The notes: generated by a model from the letters alone, not told the origin. A DNA stretch of 64,000 nt from Marilutibacter penaei (GCF_014145395.1 NZ_JACHTE010000003.1:1-64000); one strand, 5' to 3'. Shown: positions 1 to 9,804, numbered from the stretch's first letter. Program-made: numbers and translations.

Positions 1-180
<180 letters not shown>

Positions 181-285
181 TAACCTCAAGTGGCCTTGGT
201 CTCGACGATACGTCGACGACATTCGCCTCATTCGCTACTTCCCACCCCATGCAAGCTGGCGCGCCTCGCGCTGCTTCACCAGCTT

Positions 286-402
286 GTTCAGCGACCATAG
301 CGCTGTGGACCCACCCGATCCCATTCCGAACTCGGAAGTGAAACGCAGCTGCGCCGATGGTAGTGTGGCCCATGCCATGTGAGAGTAGGACATCGCTGGA
401 CA
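286..402 (+). rRNA. rrf: 5S ribosomal RNA
   Basis: This is a complete 5S gene. The central part (CCCGATCCCATTCCGAACTC, then GGAAGTGAAAC) is the invariant loop B/C region. The ends form helix I: 286-294 pair with 393-401 (nine pairs, one G-U). It follows 23S at normal distance and ends just before an intrinsic terminator. The ends are set by helix I and may be off by one or two bases. Confidence 0.95.
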
Positions 403-410
403 TTTACACC

Positions 411-447
411 GAAGGCCGGATCCCACAAGGATCCGGCCTTCTTCTTT
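411..447 (+). terminator. rRNA operon intrinsic terminator
   Basis: A perfect 13-bp stem (411-423 with 429-441) has a five-base loop and is followed by a T-rich stretch. It lies ten bases after 5S and should end the rRNA transcript. Confidence 0.85.
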
Positions 448-553
448 GCCGGCCCCTGCCTTGCCCGTCGCCCGAACATCGCAGCTGACGGACCGCTGAT
501 GGAGATGCGCGTCCCAGGCCGGTCCGCGCCAGGCAACACGCACGCCAGGCAAC

Positions 554-582
554 AAAAAGCCCCGCTCGCGCGGGGCTTTTGC
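554..582. terminator. Bidirectional intrinsic terminator
   Basis: The stem AAAAGCCCCG / CGGGGCTTTT has a loop of about six bases, with A's on the left and T's on the right. It can therefore act on both strands. It separates the rRNA operon from the convergent gene ending at 627. Confidence 0.8.
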
Positions 583-626
583 GTTGCGGATGGAATCGCG
601 GGGGACGTAGGCACCGGCGCTCGCAC

Positions 627-1475
627 TCAATCCGTCGACGCTCCTAGAGGCGTCAGCAGTTCCGGCCCCGGCGCCCCCAACCGATAGGCGTTTCCGGCGA
701 CCAGCGTCGACGGATCGCCGTCGTCGATGAGGTCGGGCCATGGATTGTCGTGTTGCGGCCCGGGCACGAACGCATGCCATTCCCCATAGGCCGTGGCCGT
801 CCGCCCGGGCGGAATGAACTCCACGGGAACCCGTGCCAGCCACGGGGGCGCGTTGTCCGGGCCGGTCGGCGGTGCGAACGACCACGTCTTCGCTACAGCG
901 AGGGCTGCGCGCTCCAGGCCATCGCGCATGCGTTGCATCTGGATATCGTTGCCCAGCGTCGTGAGGTCCACACGCTCGGCCAGCACGTCCGCCACGCTGC
1001 CGTCCGCCGCGATCCTGACCACCACGTAGACCGTTCCGCCTACGCCCAGATCCACGAGGTGGGGCGGGTAGTGCGGCGCGGCCAGCGGCTGCCGCGGACG
1101 TATTCCAGACCCTGTTCGCCCGCTGAAACGTGCCCCGGCGATGCCCATGAAGTAGCGATGCTCGTCGATCTTCTTTGCGCGCACCCGGATGCTTGCACGC
1201 GTGCTGACGGAGGCGGGCACGCCATCGACCCGGACCGGCTTGAAGCGCCAGCCGGCAATGGTCTCTTCGACCAGACTCAGGACTTCCGGCGGCAGGGCGT
1301 CGGGCCGGTCGAGACGGTAGGCCGCCACCGCGCCGTCCGCGGTGACGTCAATGTCCCCGGTGACGAGCATGCTGGCTTCGATCTGGCTGCGCGCGGACGC
1401 GGGTGGAGGGCCTGCCGCCCAGGTCGAAACCGGTAACGCCAACCACAATGCAATCAGGGCGAGGGTGCGATGCAT
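627..1475 (-). CDS. Exported protein with two TonB C-terminal-like modules (paralogue 1 of 4)
   Basis: A 282-residue protein with a Sec signal peptide (hydrophobic to about residue 20, cleavage near AA21). It has two halves that each look like a TonB C-terminal fold. The first contains W76RFKPV. The second (about 133-203) starts with a YPP motif, has GGTVYVVVRIAADGS and ends in a TWSF motif. True TonB proteins have an N-terminal membrane anchor and a Pro-rich linker; this has neither, so energy transduction is unproven. The C-terminal tail YGEWHAFVPGP...LLTPL is shared with the paralogues at 2363 and 3357. It is last of four same-strand paralogues; the start is supported by GGAAGG upstream. 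Function unknown; a periplasmic location is inferred. Confidence 0.75.
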   Translation of the reverse strand: MHRTLALIALWLALPVSTWAAGPPPASARSQIEASMLVTGDIDVTADGAVAAYRLDRPDALPPEVLSLVEETIAGWRFKPVRVDGVPASVSTRASIRVRAKKIDEHRYFMGIAGARFSGRTGSGIRPRQPLAAPHYPPHLVDLGVGGTVYVVVRIAADGSVADVLAERVDLTTLGNDIQMQRMRDGLERAALAVAKTWSFAPPTGPDNAPPWLARVPVEFIPPGRTATAYGEWHAFVPGPQHDNPWPDLIDDGDPSTLVAGNAYRLGAPGPELLTPLGASTD

Positions 1476-1533
1476 TTCTTTCCTTCCTTGGTCATGGCGC
1501 GAAGCCGTATGGAATGCGCGTTCATGGCGCGCG

Positions 1534-2313
1534 TTAACCCTGGGGCAGCAGCTCGAAACGGCTGTCGACCGCCACGGCCTCGTTCTTCCCCTTGCCGGCC
1601 GCTGCCTGGCACACCGGCGCGGCGGCCTGGGTCTCCCGGATGGCGTTCCGGGCCTGCGCGCTGGTGACGCCTGCGGGGCGCCGAACCATCATCATCGGCA
1701 ACTCCATGACGGTGGAGACCGGGCGGTCACCGATGACCTCGGGATTGAACCGGATCCGTGCGATCTCCCGCCGGAGGTCACGTTGCCAGCCGGGGGCATA
1801 ACGGCGATCCAGCTCCGGATCGAGCAGGCTTGCGTCCAGGAGTTCGGCGCGACCATCCGGTTGGACGCGATAGCGGATCAGGAACTCGTACTCGACGCCG
1901 GCCGTCGCGGTCCGCATGAGGTTGATCGGGAGGGTGGGGCGCCATTGGCCGGATACGCTGCCTGGCCCATTCATGCCCTTGGAGATGGCGACGTTCAGGT
2001 GTCCTTCGGTGGAAGGTGCGAGGCATATCCGTACGTCGGCCCACGTCTTGCCGCCCACCGGTTCGCCGTTCTCGACGATCGGTTTGAATTGCCAGGTCTG
2101 GACCGCTTGTTCCGTTCGCTCGCGCAGCACGTCGGGCAGGCGCGCCGTGGGGTCCAGTTCGACACCCACGACCCGCCCACCGGCATCGACTTCGATTCCC
2201 GCCTGCACCACGACCAGGGTCGGGGTCTGTTCCTCTTCGGCCCGGAGTCCGGGCGGAACCCACAGTCCGCCTGCCAGCAGACCAAGGACCACCAGCGAAC
2301 GGGTCACGCGCAT
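1534..2313 (-). CDS. Exported TonB C-terminal-like protein (paralogue 2 of 4, divergent)
   Basis: 259 residues. The chosen ATG at 2313 has GGAGG directly upstream and opens a clear signal peptide (hydrophobic residues 7-24). A longer open frame upstream is Arg/Pro-rich and not credible. It has the same two-module plan as its neighbours: W74QFKPI in the first half and a weaker second module with IRFNPE. It lacks the YGEW...PGP tail of the other three and ends in a different segment with one Cys. It is therefore the most diverged copy. Gaps of 58 and 49 bases to its neighbours suggest co-transcription. Function unknown. Confidence 0.72.
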   Translation of the reverse strand: MRVTRSLVVLGLLAGGLWVPPGLRAEEEQTPTLVVVQAGIEVDAGGRVVGVELDPTARLPDVLRERTEQAVQTWQFKPIVENGEPVGGKTWADVRICLAPSTEGHLNVAISKGMNGPGSVSGQWRPTLPINLMRTATAGVEYEFLIRYRVQPDGRAELLDASLLDPELDRRYAPGWQRDLRREIARIRFNPEVIGDRPVSTVMELPMMMVRRPAGVTSAQARNAIRETQAAAPVCQAAAGKGKNEAVAVDSRFELLPQG

Positions 2314-2362
2314 GCCATGCCTCCGGTACGACGCGGTTGTGTCCGGTGCCCGGTACGGCGGC

Positions 2363-3223
2363 TCAACCCTCGCCCGCCTGCAGCGGCGTGAGGAGTTTGG
2401 GGCCGTCCAGGCCCACCGGATAGGTGCCATTGGCCGCGAGGGTCTCCGGAGATACGCCATCGTCCTCGTCCGACCAGGGGTTGGCCTGCCGCGGACCCGG
2501 CACGTAGGCCTGCCACTCGCCGTAGGCGGCCTCTTGTCCGACAACCACGAAGTCGACCGGTACGCGCACGGACCAGGAACCGTCGGCATCGATCTCGACG
2601 CCGTCGGGCCGCGGGAATGTCCACGTGCGTGCGGCGGTAAGTGACGCTCGCGCGAATGCATTGCGCATCTGGGCCATCTGCCGCTCGCGGGCGACGACCG
2701 TCAGGTTGACCTGCTCGGCGATCTGGTCCTCGACCTTTCCGTCCGGCCCGACTTTCAACAGGAGGTAGACGGTCGCGCCGGCGCCGGCCCTGAGCAGGTC
2801 CGGGGGATAGGCCGGTGCCCTGCGGTCCGTGCGCTGGGCTATCGGGTATTCCCCATGCGCACTCCCGCGATGCGCCGCGGTGAAGTGGGCGCCTCCGATA
2901 TGCACGGCGAAGCGGTCGTTCTCGACCTCCCGTGCGACAAGACGGATGCTCGCGGGCACGCGTGCGGGTACCGCCTGGCCATCGACGATCACCGGCTCGA
3001 AGCGCCATTTGGGGATCTGCTCGCCGAGCATGGCCGTGACCACGGCCGGGAGTGCATCGGCTTTGTCGAGTACGTGACCGGAGACACTGCCGTCGGGCTC
3101 GACGTCGATCGTGCCGGTCACCAGCATGCTTGCCTCGATCGCCCCATTCGTCTTGTCCGGTGCCTGCGCGGCGACTGCCGCCGTGGCGACGAACAACGCC
3201 AGCCCCATCAGAATCTTTCGCAT
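2363..3223 (-). CDS. Exported protein with two TonB C-terminal-like modules (paralogue 3 of 4)
   Basis: 286 residues. The start at 3223 has AGGAGGG seven bases upstream and opens the signal peptide MRKILMGLALFVATAAVAAQ. The first module carries W73RFEPV. The second starts at APAYPPDLL, continues with ATVYLLLKVGPDGKV and ends with TWTFPRP. The tail has YGEWQAYVPGP, NPW and LLTPL. It is clearly homologous to the genes at 627 and 3357 along its length. Its promoter region is duplicated in front of the gene at 3357. I do not recognise a specific function; a periplasmic structural or partner-binding role is only inference. Confidence 0.75.
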   Translation of the reverse strand: MRKILMGLALFVATAAVAAQAPDKTNGAIEASMLVTGTIDVEPDGSVSGHVLDKADALPAVVTAMLGEQIPKWRFEPVIVDGQAVPARVPASIRLVAREVENDRFAVHIGGAHFTAAHRGSAHGEYPIAQRTDRRAPAYPPDLLRAGAGATVYLLLKVGPDGKVEDQIAEQVNLTVVARERQMAQMRNAFARASLTAARTWTFPRPDGVEIDADGSWSVRVPVDFVVVGQEAAYGEWQAYVPGPRQANPWSDEDDGVSPETLAANGTYPVGLDGPKLLTPLQAGEG

Positions 3224-3275
3224 CGACTTTCCCTCCTGGAGAGTGCGCCGCCGGAACCGTTGGCGGAACGAGGAC

Positions 3276-3305
3276 ACGATAGCGGGGGTAAAGCGGTCGC
3301 AGCAA
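3276..3305 (-). promoter_or_regulatory. Putative sigma-70 promoter of TonB-C-like paralogue 3
   Basis: On the minus strand a TTGCTG box (3300-3305) and a TATCGT box (3276-3281) are 18 bases apart, about 50 bases before the start codon. The same arrangement stands before the next paralogue at 4257-4286, in otherwise similar flanking sequence. Predicted by eye only. Confidence 0.45.
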
Positions 3306-3356
3306 CTCGTGGCAGGGGCGGGCGGGACGCGTGCCATCCCGCGGAAACCTGTGGGG

Positions 3357-4208
3357 TCAGCGGCCGCCGAGCTGGGTCAGCAACTGCGGGGCATCGGGAT
3401 CGACGAGGCTGATCGTGTCGGGCGGCAGCGCATCCGATCCGCCCTCACCCGCTGCGATCCAGTCAGGCTGGGTGCGGGGACCGGGCAGGTAGGCCTCCCA
3501 TTGCCCATAACCCGGGCCGGATGGGGAGTCGGCATAAGGCCGAAACACGACGGGTACGCGCGCATTCCAGTACGGGTCCCCCGCGAGCTCCCCCCGGGTC
3601 GGGGTAGTAAACGTCCAGCGCTCCACGGCCTTGAGCGCGGCCCTTGCCAACTGGTCGCGCATGTAGACGACGCTGGGCCCGTGCCTTGGGTATTGGGTCA
3701 GGTTGACCTGCTCGGTGGCCACCCGGGTCACGCGGCCCTCCCGCGAGACCTCCATGAACAGATAGACGATGCCCGCCACGCCCTCGCCCTGGAGCAGGAC
3801 GGGGTAGCGCGGCCTTGTGTCGTCCGTGAGTTCAATCAGGCTGAGCCCGCCGGCGACGGCCTCGTCCCCGAACGTGGCGCCGACCACTTCCAGGTTGAAT
3901 CGTCCGTCTTCGCGGGGCCGCGCGCGCACGCGGATGTGGGCCAGGGCGCCAACAGGGGTGGGCACGCCGTCCTGCAGGACGGGTTTGAATTTCCAGGCCG
4001 GCACCTGCCGTTCCAGCAGGCGGGCGACGCCTTCGGGAAGTGCGTCGCGCCCGTCCAGCGCGAAGGATTCGACATCCCCGGCGGCACTGATGCGCATCTT
4101 CGCTGCAACGACCATGGTGGCTTCGGTCTGCTGGCCCCCGGCGTCCGCGCGGCCCCAGACCGTGACCGACACCAGTACGATCGCCATGAACACCAGGATT
4201 CGACGCAC
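3357..4208 (-). CDS. Exported protein with two TonB C-terminal-like modules (paralogue 4 of 4)
   Basis: 283 residues, first gene of the four-gene minus-strand array. The signal peptide ends near residue 24 (ADA|GG). The first module has W72KFKPV. The second has RPRYPVLLQGEGVAGIVYLF and ends in RWTFTTP. The tail is YGQWEAYLPGP and LLTQL. The RPRYP stretch is the clearest TonB_C-like sequence of the array. The start has GGGGGAA upstream and a good promoter at 4257-4286. It is divergent from the antiporter gene at 4318. Role unknown. Confidence 0.75.
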   Translation of the reverse strand: MRRILVFMAIVLVSVTVWGRADAGGQQTEATMVVAAKMRISAAGDVESFALDGRDALPEGVARLLERQVPAWKFKPVLQDGVPTPVGALAHIRVRARPREDGRFNLEVVGATFGDEAVAGGLSLIELTDDTRPRYPVLLQGEGVAGIVYLFMEVSREGRVTRVATEQVNLTQYPRHGPSVVYMRDQLARAALKAVERWTFTTPTRGELAGDPYWNARVPVVFRPYADSPSGPGYGQWEAYLPGPRTQPDWIAAGEGGSDALPPDTISLVDPDAPQLLTQLGGR

Positions 4209-4256
4209 GGTTCATTCCCCCAGGCGCGCCACCGGAACGGATGGCGGATCGCTGAC

Positions 4257-4286
4257 ACAATAGCGACAGCGCGGGATACGCCGCAA
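4257..4286 (-). promoter_or_regulatory. Putative sigma-70 promoter of the TonB-C-like array
   Basis: On the minus strand TTGCGG (4281-4286) and TATTGT (4257-4262) are 18 bases apart, about 50 bases upstream of the start at 4208. The flanking sequence is similar to that before paralogue 3. Confidence 0.5.
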
Positions 4287-4317
4287 TCGCGATGGCGTCC
4301 CGGCGCCAGGAGCCCCC

Positions 4318-6168
4318 ATGCACAGCGAAAGCCTCGACATCGCCCTGCTGTTCCTGCTCGCCGCGGTGATCGCGGTGCCGGTGTTCCGTCGCTTCGGCCT
4401 GGGGGCGGTGCTGGGCTACCTGGCCGCAGGCGTGGTGCTCGGGCCGTTCGGGACGGGCGTGGTGCGCGATGCCGAGCGGGTACTGGCCGCGTCGGAGATC
4501 GGCGTGGTGATGATGCTGTTCGTGATCGGACTCGAGCTGTCGTTGCCGCGGCTGAAGGTGATGCGCAAGCCGGTGTTCGGCGTCGGCGGATTGCAGGTGC
4601 TGGCCTGCGGGGTGGCGCTGGCGGCGATCGCGATGCTCGGTGGCCTGGGTGCGAAGGCGGCCTGGGTCGTGGGGTTCGGCCTCGCGCTGTCGTCGACGGC
4701 CGTGGGGCTGCAACTGCTGGCCGAACGCAAGGCGTTGACGGCACCGCACGGGCGGCTTGCCTTTGCGATCCTGCTGTTCCAGGACATCGCGGCCATTCCA
4801 CTGCTGGCGGTGATCCCACTGCTCGGGGTGGGGGCGGCCGGGGACGCGGAGGGCGGCTGGCAGGCCGTCGGCATCGCCATCGCGGCGATCGCCGCGCTCG
4901 TGTTCGGCGGGCGGCTGCTGCTGCGGCACGTGTTCCGGATCGTCGCCCGCTCGCAGATGCCCGAGGTGTTCACCGGCGCGGCGCTGCTGATCGTGCTCGG
5001 CTCGGCCTGGATGATGCAGCACGCGGGGCTGTCCGCCGGCCTGGGCGCATTCATCGCCGGCGTGCTGCTGGCCGACTCCGAATTCCGCCACGAGCTTGAA
5101 GCGCAGATCGAGCCCTTCAAGGGCCTGCTGTTGGGCCTGTTCTTCATGGCGGTGGGCATGAGCATCGACCTGGGACGCGTACTGGCCGAACCGGCGGCCA
5201 TCGCGGCGTTGGTGGCGGTGCTGATGCTGGTCAAGTTCACGCTGATCTTCGTGATCGGCCGCGGCCCGGGTCGGCTGGACATGCGCGAGGCGGCCCAGCT
5301 GGCGACCGTGCTGGCGCTGGGCGGCGAGTTCGCGTTCGTGGTGTTCGCCGAAGCGGTCCGCGCCGGCCTGCTGGACCTCGTCGTACGCGACCGCCTGGTC
5401 GCGGCGGTCGGCGTGTCGATGGCGCTGACGCCGGTGTTGCTGATCGGCCTGGCGTACCTGTTGAAGGCGCGGCCACGCGAGCGCGCGCCGCGCGATGCGG
5501 ATGCCCTCCCGGAGGACGGGCAGCCGCAGGTGCTGATCGCCGGCTTCGGGCGTTTCGGGCAGATCGTCGCGCGCGTGTTGGCGATGCACGACACGCCTTT
5601 CATCGTGATCGAGCATGACGTGGAACAGCTGGAGTTTTCCCGTCGCTTCGGCAACACCCTCTATTACGGCGACCCGGCCCGCCCCGACCTGTTGCGGGCG
5701 GCCGGGGCGGCGCAGGTCCGTGTATTCGTGGTGGCCATCGATGATCCCGCGGAAGCGCTGAGGACGAGCCGAGCGATCCGCCACTTCTACCCCGAGGCGC
5801 GGGTGATCGCGCAGGCGCGTGACCGCAGAGTGGCGTGGGAACTGAAGGATCTCGGGGTGGAGCCGGTGCGTGAGGTGCTGCATTCCAGCCTGCAGGCAGG
5901 CTCGCAGGTGTTGCAGGCGCTTGGCGTGGCCGCCACTGCAGCGGACGCGCTCACGGCGCGCTTTGCCGAACATGATGCGCGACTGTTCGAGGCGCAGCAC
6001 CCGATCCGCCACGACCAGGACGCCCTGCTGCAGACGGTGCAGGACGCACGCCGCGAACTGGAAGAACTGCTGCGGGCGGACGCCGGCGAAGGCGTGCTGG
6101 GGCAAGCCGGGCCGCGTGCCGCTCCGGGCACCCCGCCGTCGGACGCGCCCGCGGGCGACGGACGCTAG
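4318..6168 (+). CDS. KefB/KefC-like cation:proton antiporter (CPA2) with RCK domain
   Basis: A 616-residue inner-membrane protein. Residues 1-380 are about twelve hydrophobic helices of the Na+/H+ exchanger fold, with the CPA2 stretch LLFQDIAAIPLL. Residues ~400-520 form an RCK/TrkA-N nucleotide-binding domain (LIAGFGRFGQIVARVL, then GDPARPDLLRAAGA). The C-terminus is charged and probably helical. Kef proteins release K+ in exchange for H+ during electrophile stress under glutathione control. No KefF/KefG partner gene is adjacent, so glutathione gating cannot be claimed. AGGAG precedes the start. The stop codon overlaps the convergent ankyrin gene's stop (CTAG). Confidence 0.88.
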   Translation: MHSESLDIALLFLLAAVIAVPVFRRFGLGAVLGYLAAGVVLGPFGTGVVRDAERVLAASEIGVVMMLFVIGLELSLPRLKVMRKPVFGVGGLQVLACGVALAAIAMLGGLGAKAAWVVGFGLALSSTAVGLQLLAERKALTAPHGRLAFAILLFQDIAAIPLLAVIPLLGVGAAGDAEGGWQAVGIAIAAIAALVFGGRLLLRHVFRIVARSQMPEVFTGAALLIVLGSAWMMQHAGLSAGLGAFIAGVLLADSEFRHELEAQIEPFKGLLLGLFFMAVGMSIDLGRVLAEPAAIAALVAVLMLVKFTLIFVIGRGPGRLDMREAAQLATVLALGGEFAFVVFAEAVRAGLLDLVVRDRLVAAVGVSMALTPVLLIGLAYLLKARPRERAPRDADALPEDGQPQVLIAGFGRFGQIVARVLAMHDTPFIVIEHDVEQLEFSRRFGNTLYYGDPARPDLLRAAGAAQVRVFVVAIDDPAEALRTSRAIRHFYPEARVIAQARDRRVAWELKDLGVEPVREVLHSSLQAGSQVLQALGVAATAADALTARFAEHDARLFEAQHPIRHDQDALLQTVQDARRELEELLRADAGEGVLGQAGPRAAPGTPPSDAPAGDGR

Positions 6169-9100
6169 GAGCGGTCCCGCAGGAAGCGCGCCATGGACAC
6201 GCCCTGCGGGGCGGTCGGGGGCGCGAACTCCGCGGCGATATCGACGAAACCGCGCATCACCGCGATCTCGCGCGGGGTGCGGTTGAGCGCGTCGCGTGCG
6301 TCCGGGTCGGCGCCGGCCCGCAACAGCCAGCGCACGATCCCCAGTAGCCCATGCAGGGCCGCGAGGTGCAGCGGTCCGAAGCCGCGCGGATCGGCGACGT
6401 CGAGGCGTGCATCATGGTCCAGCAGCAGCTCCAGGCCCGCCAGCAGGGTGTCTTCGTCCGCCTCGGTGCCGGGCTCCGCGCGCGCGCCGAGCAGCAGCAA
6501 CAGGGGCGTGGCGCCCCCGGCTTCGAGGTTGCTGTCGGCATCGCCGCCGGTCAGCAACAGGGTGTCGAACAGCGCAACCAGGCGGCTGCGCTCGCGTGCG
6601 GTGAAGCCGTACATCGCGGCGCAGTGGATCGGCATGCGGCCCTGGCTGTCGGCGGCATGGGCATCGGCACCGGCGGCCAGGAGGCGGGCGGCCATGTCGG
6701 GCAGGCCCAGCGCGCAGGCCACCATCAGCACCGTGAGCTCGCCCGGCAGGCGCTGCTCCAGCGCGGCGCCGGCCTCGATCAGGCGGTCGACGATCTCCAC
6801 GTGGCGCATGCTGACGGCGGCGGAAAGCGGCGTCGCGCCGGAGTTGGCGGCGTACTGGGGATCGGCACCGCGCACCAGCAGCAGATCGACGAGCGCGCCA
6901 TGCCCGCCCCCTGCCGCGCGCAGCAGCGCCGTGCAGCCCTGGTTGTCGGTGGCGTCCACCGGCAGGCCCAGGTCGAGCATGCGCCGCACGGCGTCGGCGT
7001 CGCCGACGATCGCCGCGGCGGGCACGTCGCTGGCACGCAAGGGGCGCCGCGGCAGGCTCCAGCCGCGCCAGTCCAGCCAATCGGCAAGATCACGGCGGCC
7101 CGCGGACAGCGCCACGCCCAGCGGCGTCTGGCCATCGGCAGCCAGCAGGTCGGGGGCCGCTCCATGGGCGATCAACTGCCGCAGCATGGCGGTGCGGCCC
7201 AGCGCTGCGGCCAGGTGGAGCGGGCTCATGCCATGCGCGTCGCAAAGGTTGGGGTCGACCCCGATCTCGAGCAGGCGGTCGAGCAGGTGCCGCCATCCCA
7301 GCCGCAGGGCCAGGGTGGACGGCCGGTCGCCGCTGGACGAGGTGCCGAAGGGGTCCGCGCCGCACTCGAGCAACTGCAATGCAAACGCCTGCTGGGCCGG
7401 TCCGGAGGCCCCTTGGCGCATGCAGGCGGAGAGGAAGCGGGCAAGCCCGCCCCGGCCCGCGGGGGAAACCCCATTGTCGAGCAGCACCCGCAGCCGCGCG
7501 ACGGCCGCGCCGCCCTGGTCGAACCAGTGGAACATCACGGTATCGCCGTCGGCGGTGCGCACCCCGGGGTCGGCTCCGTGGCGCAGCAACCACTCGACCT
7601 GCATGGGCGAGGGCGCCAGCGCATCGTCGAGCAGGAAGCGTCCCGACTGCGACGGCGTCAGCAGCCGTGCCATGGCGCCCGCCCCGGCCTCGCGGCCGGC
7701 ATCCAGCGCCTCGCGCAGCAGTTCGGCGGGCGGACGGTCCGGCGGGGGCGTGGTTCCGGAATCGACGGTGTCGTCGTCGACCACGTTGGCCGGCAGGTCG
7801 TAGCCGGCGTCCAGCGCCGAAACGAGCGCCCAGCGTCCGGCCTGCGCCGCATGGTCGAGCGCGCGGTCGCCGTTGGCGTCCCTCAGGTCGGGATCGACCC
7901 CGAGGGCGAGCAGCCGCTGTACCAGCGCCGGGTCGGTCTGTTCGGACAGGCAGGCATGGTGCAGGGCGCTGCGGCCCTGGGCATCGGTCGCCCGTGCCTC
8001 GACGGCCCCGTCGCCGGGAAGCTGCGCCAACAGGGCTTCCAGCAGGGCGGAACGGCCGACGGCCGCGGCTTCCAGCACGGCATTGTTGCCGGCGTCGTCC
8101 GCCAGCGCGGGGTCGGCGCCCGCCGACAGCAGGAACCGGACGATGTCCTCGTGCCCGGCACGCACGGCTTCATGCAGGGCGGTGCGGCCCGTGGCGTCGC
8201 GAGCGTCCACGCGCGCCTTCTGCTTGAGCAGCAGTTGCACGCCGGCCGGGTCGTCGTCTTCGGTCGCGGCGGCCGCCAGCAGGGCCGGGACCCCGCCCAC
8301 CGGGTGCGTCTGTGCGCCCCGCTCGAGCAGGAACCGCGCAAGGCGCCAGTTGCCGGCTGCGCAGGCCACGGCCAGCGGCGACTGGCCTTCGGCGTTGAGC
8401 ACGTCGAGCTCGGCCGCGGCATCGCGGAGCAGCGCGGCGACGCCCGGGTCGGAGCTGCGCGCGGCATGGTGCAACGGCGTGTTGCCGTCGGCGTCGGGCA
8501 GGCGGGGATCGGCCCCGTTCGCCAACAGGGTCATGACCGCATCGGGGCGGCCGTGCCAGCTGTCACGGGTCGCCGCGATGAGCGCCGTCATGCCGCCGCC
8601 GGGCGGCTGGTTCAGGTCGACGCCATCGGCGATCAACTGGCGCAACAGGCGCAGGTCCGGCAATACGGCGGCCAGTGCCGCCAGGCTGCGGCGGTCGCGA
8701 TCGCCCTCGGGCGGGATGGCGTGCGGGTCGGCACCGTCCTCGATCAATGCGAGTGCCCGTTCGACCCGCCCACTGCGCGCGGCCGCATACAGGGCGGGTT
8801 CCAGCGGCTCGCCCGGCGCCGGGGCCTCGGCTTCGACCTCCGCGACGACGGGCGCCGGTGCATGGCCGGCGCCGACCACCAGGACCGGATCCGCTTCCGC
8901 CACTCCCTGCAGCACGGCATGGGCGATCGGTGACCCCAGCGCCAGCAGGACCACGGCGGTCCAGCGCGCGGCGCCGTCGAGCAGTCCGGGCCAGGCCAGC
9001 AGCAGCACCAGGCCCAGCAGGGCCAACACCATCGCGGCCACGCCCAGGCCCCGCAAGGCGCCCATTTCCACGTCGTCCATCGCCTGCCAGGCGGGCCCGA

Positions 9101-9542
9101 GCGGTCCACCGCGACGCTCGACCGAATGCCAGAGCGGCCAGGTGCGCCACAGGGCGACCAGGACCAGCCCAACCACCGTGCTGACGCCGAGTGCCGCCGA
9201 CAGCTGCCCGGTCGAGACCAGTGCATTCAGGGGCCAGGCCAGCAGCAGGCCGGTCACCAGGCCGCCGCCGCCCCACAGCGCCAGCAGCGCCAGGCCGTCG
9301 CGGCGCAGGTCAAGCGGGCGCGGCGATGCCAGCACCGCTGCCGGTGCCTTGCGGCGCGCTCGCCACTCCCGGGCCGCGATCGCCCATGCGGGCTGGGCCA
9401 GCAGGCCCGCGAGCAGCGCCACGACGCTGCCCACGCCGGCCACCAGCGCGAGCACCGTTCCGACCGCGACGGCCGGCCACAGGTGTCGCGACACCGAGGG
9501 TCGAGCCGGGGCCACCGCCGCCCTGGAAACCGGTTCAGGCAT
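6165..9542 (-). CDS. Large membrane-anchored ankyrin-repeat protein
   Basis: 1125 residues. The first ~230 contain several hydrophobic segments: [20 protein letters not shown] near 28-50, then two paired segments before residue 150 and another near 175-220. The rest is a near-continuous solenoid of ankyrin repeats, with many copies of the G-x-TPLH-x-AA / GADP pattern from about residue 240 to 1110. Repeats carry typical loops such as [20 protein letters not shown]. The solenoid is probably cytoplasmic and protein-binding, but the orientation is not shown. No catalytic domain is visible. Its start overlaps the ycgL stop by eight bases, so it is probably co-transcribed with ycgL. Much longer than usual bacterial ankyrin proteins; a partner is not identifiable from sequence. 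Confidence 0.85.
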   Translation of the reverse strand: MPEPVSRAAVAPARPSVSRHLWPAVAVGTVLALVAGVGSVVALLAGLLAQPAWAIAAREWRARRKAPAAVLASPRPLDLRRDGLALLALWGGGGLVTGLLLAWPLNALVSTGQLSAALGVSTVVGLVLVALWRTWPLWHSVERRGGPLGPAWQAMDDVEMGALRGLGVAAMVLALLGLVLLLAWPGLLDGAARWTAVVLLALGSPIAHAVLQGVAEADPVLVVGAGHAPAPVVAEVEAEAPAPGEPLEPALYAAARSGRVERALALIEDGADPHAIPPEGDRDRRSLAALAAVLPDLRLLRQLIADGVDLNQPPGGGMTALIAATRDSWHGRPDAVMTLLANGADPRLPDADGNTPLHHAARSSDPGVAALLRDAAAELDVLNAEGQSPLAVACAAGNWRLARFLLERGAQTHPVGGVPALLAAAATEDDDPAGVQLLLKQKARVDARDATGRTALHEAVRAGHEDIVRFLLSAGADPALADDAGNNAVLEAAAVGRSALLEALLAQLPGDGAVEARATDAQGRSALHHACLSEQTDPALVQRLLALGVDPDLRDANGDRALDHAAQAGRWALVSALDAGYDLPANVVDDDTVDSGTTPPPDRPPAELLREALDAGREAGAGAMARLLTPSQSGRFLLDDALAPSPMQVEWLLRHGADPGVRTADGDTVMFHWFDQGGAAVARLRVLLDNGVSPAGRGGLARFLSACMRQGASGPAQQAFALQLLECGADPFGTSSSGDRPSTLALRLGWRHLLDRLLEIGVDPNLCDAHGMSPLHLAAALGRTAMLRQLIAHGAAPDLLAADGQTPLGVALSAGRRDLADWLDWRGWSLPRRPLRASDVPAAAIVGDADAVRRMLDLGLPVDATDNQGCTALLRAAGGGHGALVDLLLVRGADPQYAANSGATPLSAAVSMRHVEIVDRLIEAGAALEQRLPGELTVLMVACALGLPDMAARLLAAGADAHAADSQGRMPIHCAAMYGFTARERSRLVALFDTLLLTGGDADSNLEAGGATPLLLLLGARAEPGTEADEDTLLAGLELLLDHDARLDVADPRGFGPLHLAALHGLLGIVRWLLRAGADPDARDALNRTPREIAVMRGFVDIAAEFAPPTAPQGVSMARFLRDRS

Positions 9543-9804
9543 CGGTACCCCAGTCTTCCGTCATCGGATCGGCGACGGTGGGCGGGAACTGCAGATGGAA
9601 CCCCCGCGCCACCAGGTTCTTCCGCACGACCGCCGGATCTTCCCGGGCCAGCCGGCGATCAGGGGTCAATCCCACCTCGAGCACGAAGGCCAGCGGACCC
9701 AGCTGGGCTCGCACCGGGTCGGGGAGGCGGTCGAACGCGTCACGCGCGGCCAGATACACGTAGGTGTCGGCTTTGCGCAGGCTCTTGTAGACGTAGGCGT
9801 GCAT
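9535..9804 (-). CDS. YcgL domain-containing protein
   Basis: 89 residues. It starts [18 protein letters not shown], the typical YcgL opening, and ends with the family's [14 protein letters not shown] segment. Length matches the family (about 90-100 residues). The role is not established; the small alpha/beta fold is known from structures. It overlaps the ankyrin gene downstream by eight bases. A long open frame extends upstream without a stop but only reads across cydB in another frame, so the ATG at 9804 is preferred. Confidence 0.85.
   Translation of the reverse strand: MHAYVYKSLRKADTYVYLAARDAFDRLPDPVRAQLGPLAFVLEVGLTPDRRLAREDPAVVRKNLVARGFHLQFPPTVADPMTEDWGTDA

Noticed and set aside
235-885. 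Open frames across the rRNA end and its terminators
   Set aside because: They run antisense over 5S rRNA and two terminators; long chance frames are normal in GC-rich DNA.
3111-5099. Long plus-strand frame spanning the end of the TonB-C-like array
   Set aside because: It is antisense to well-supported exported proteins, Arg/Pro-rich and without recognisable domains.
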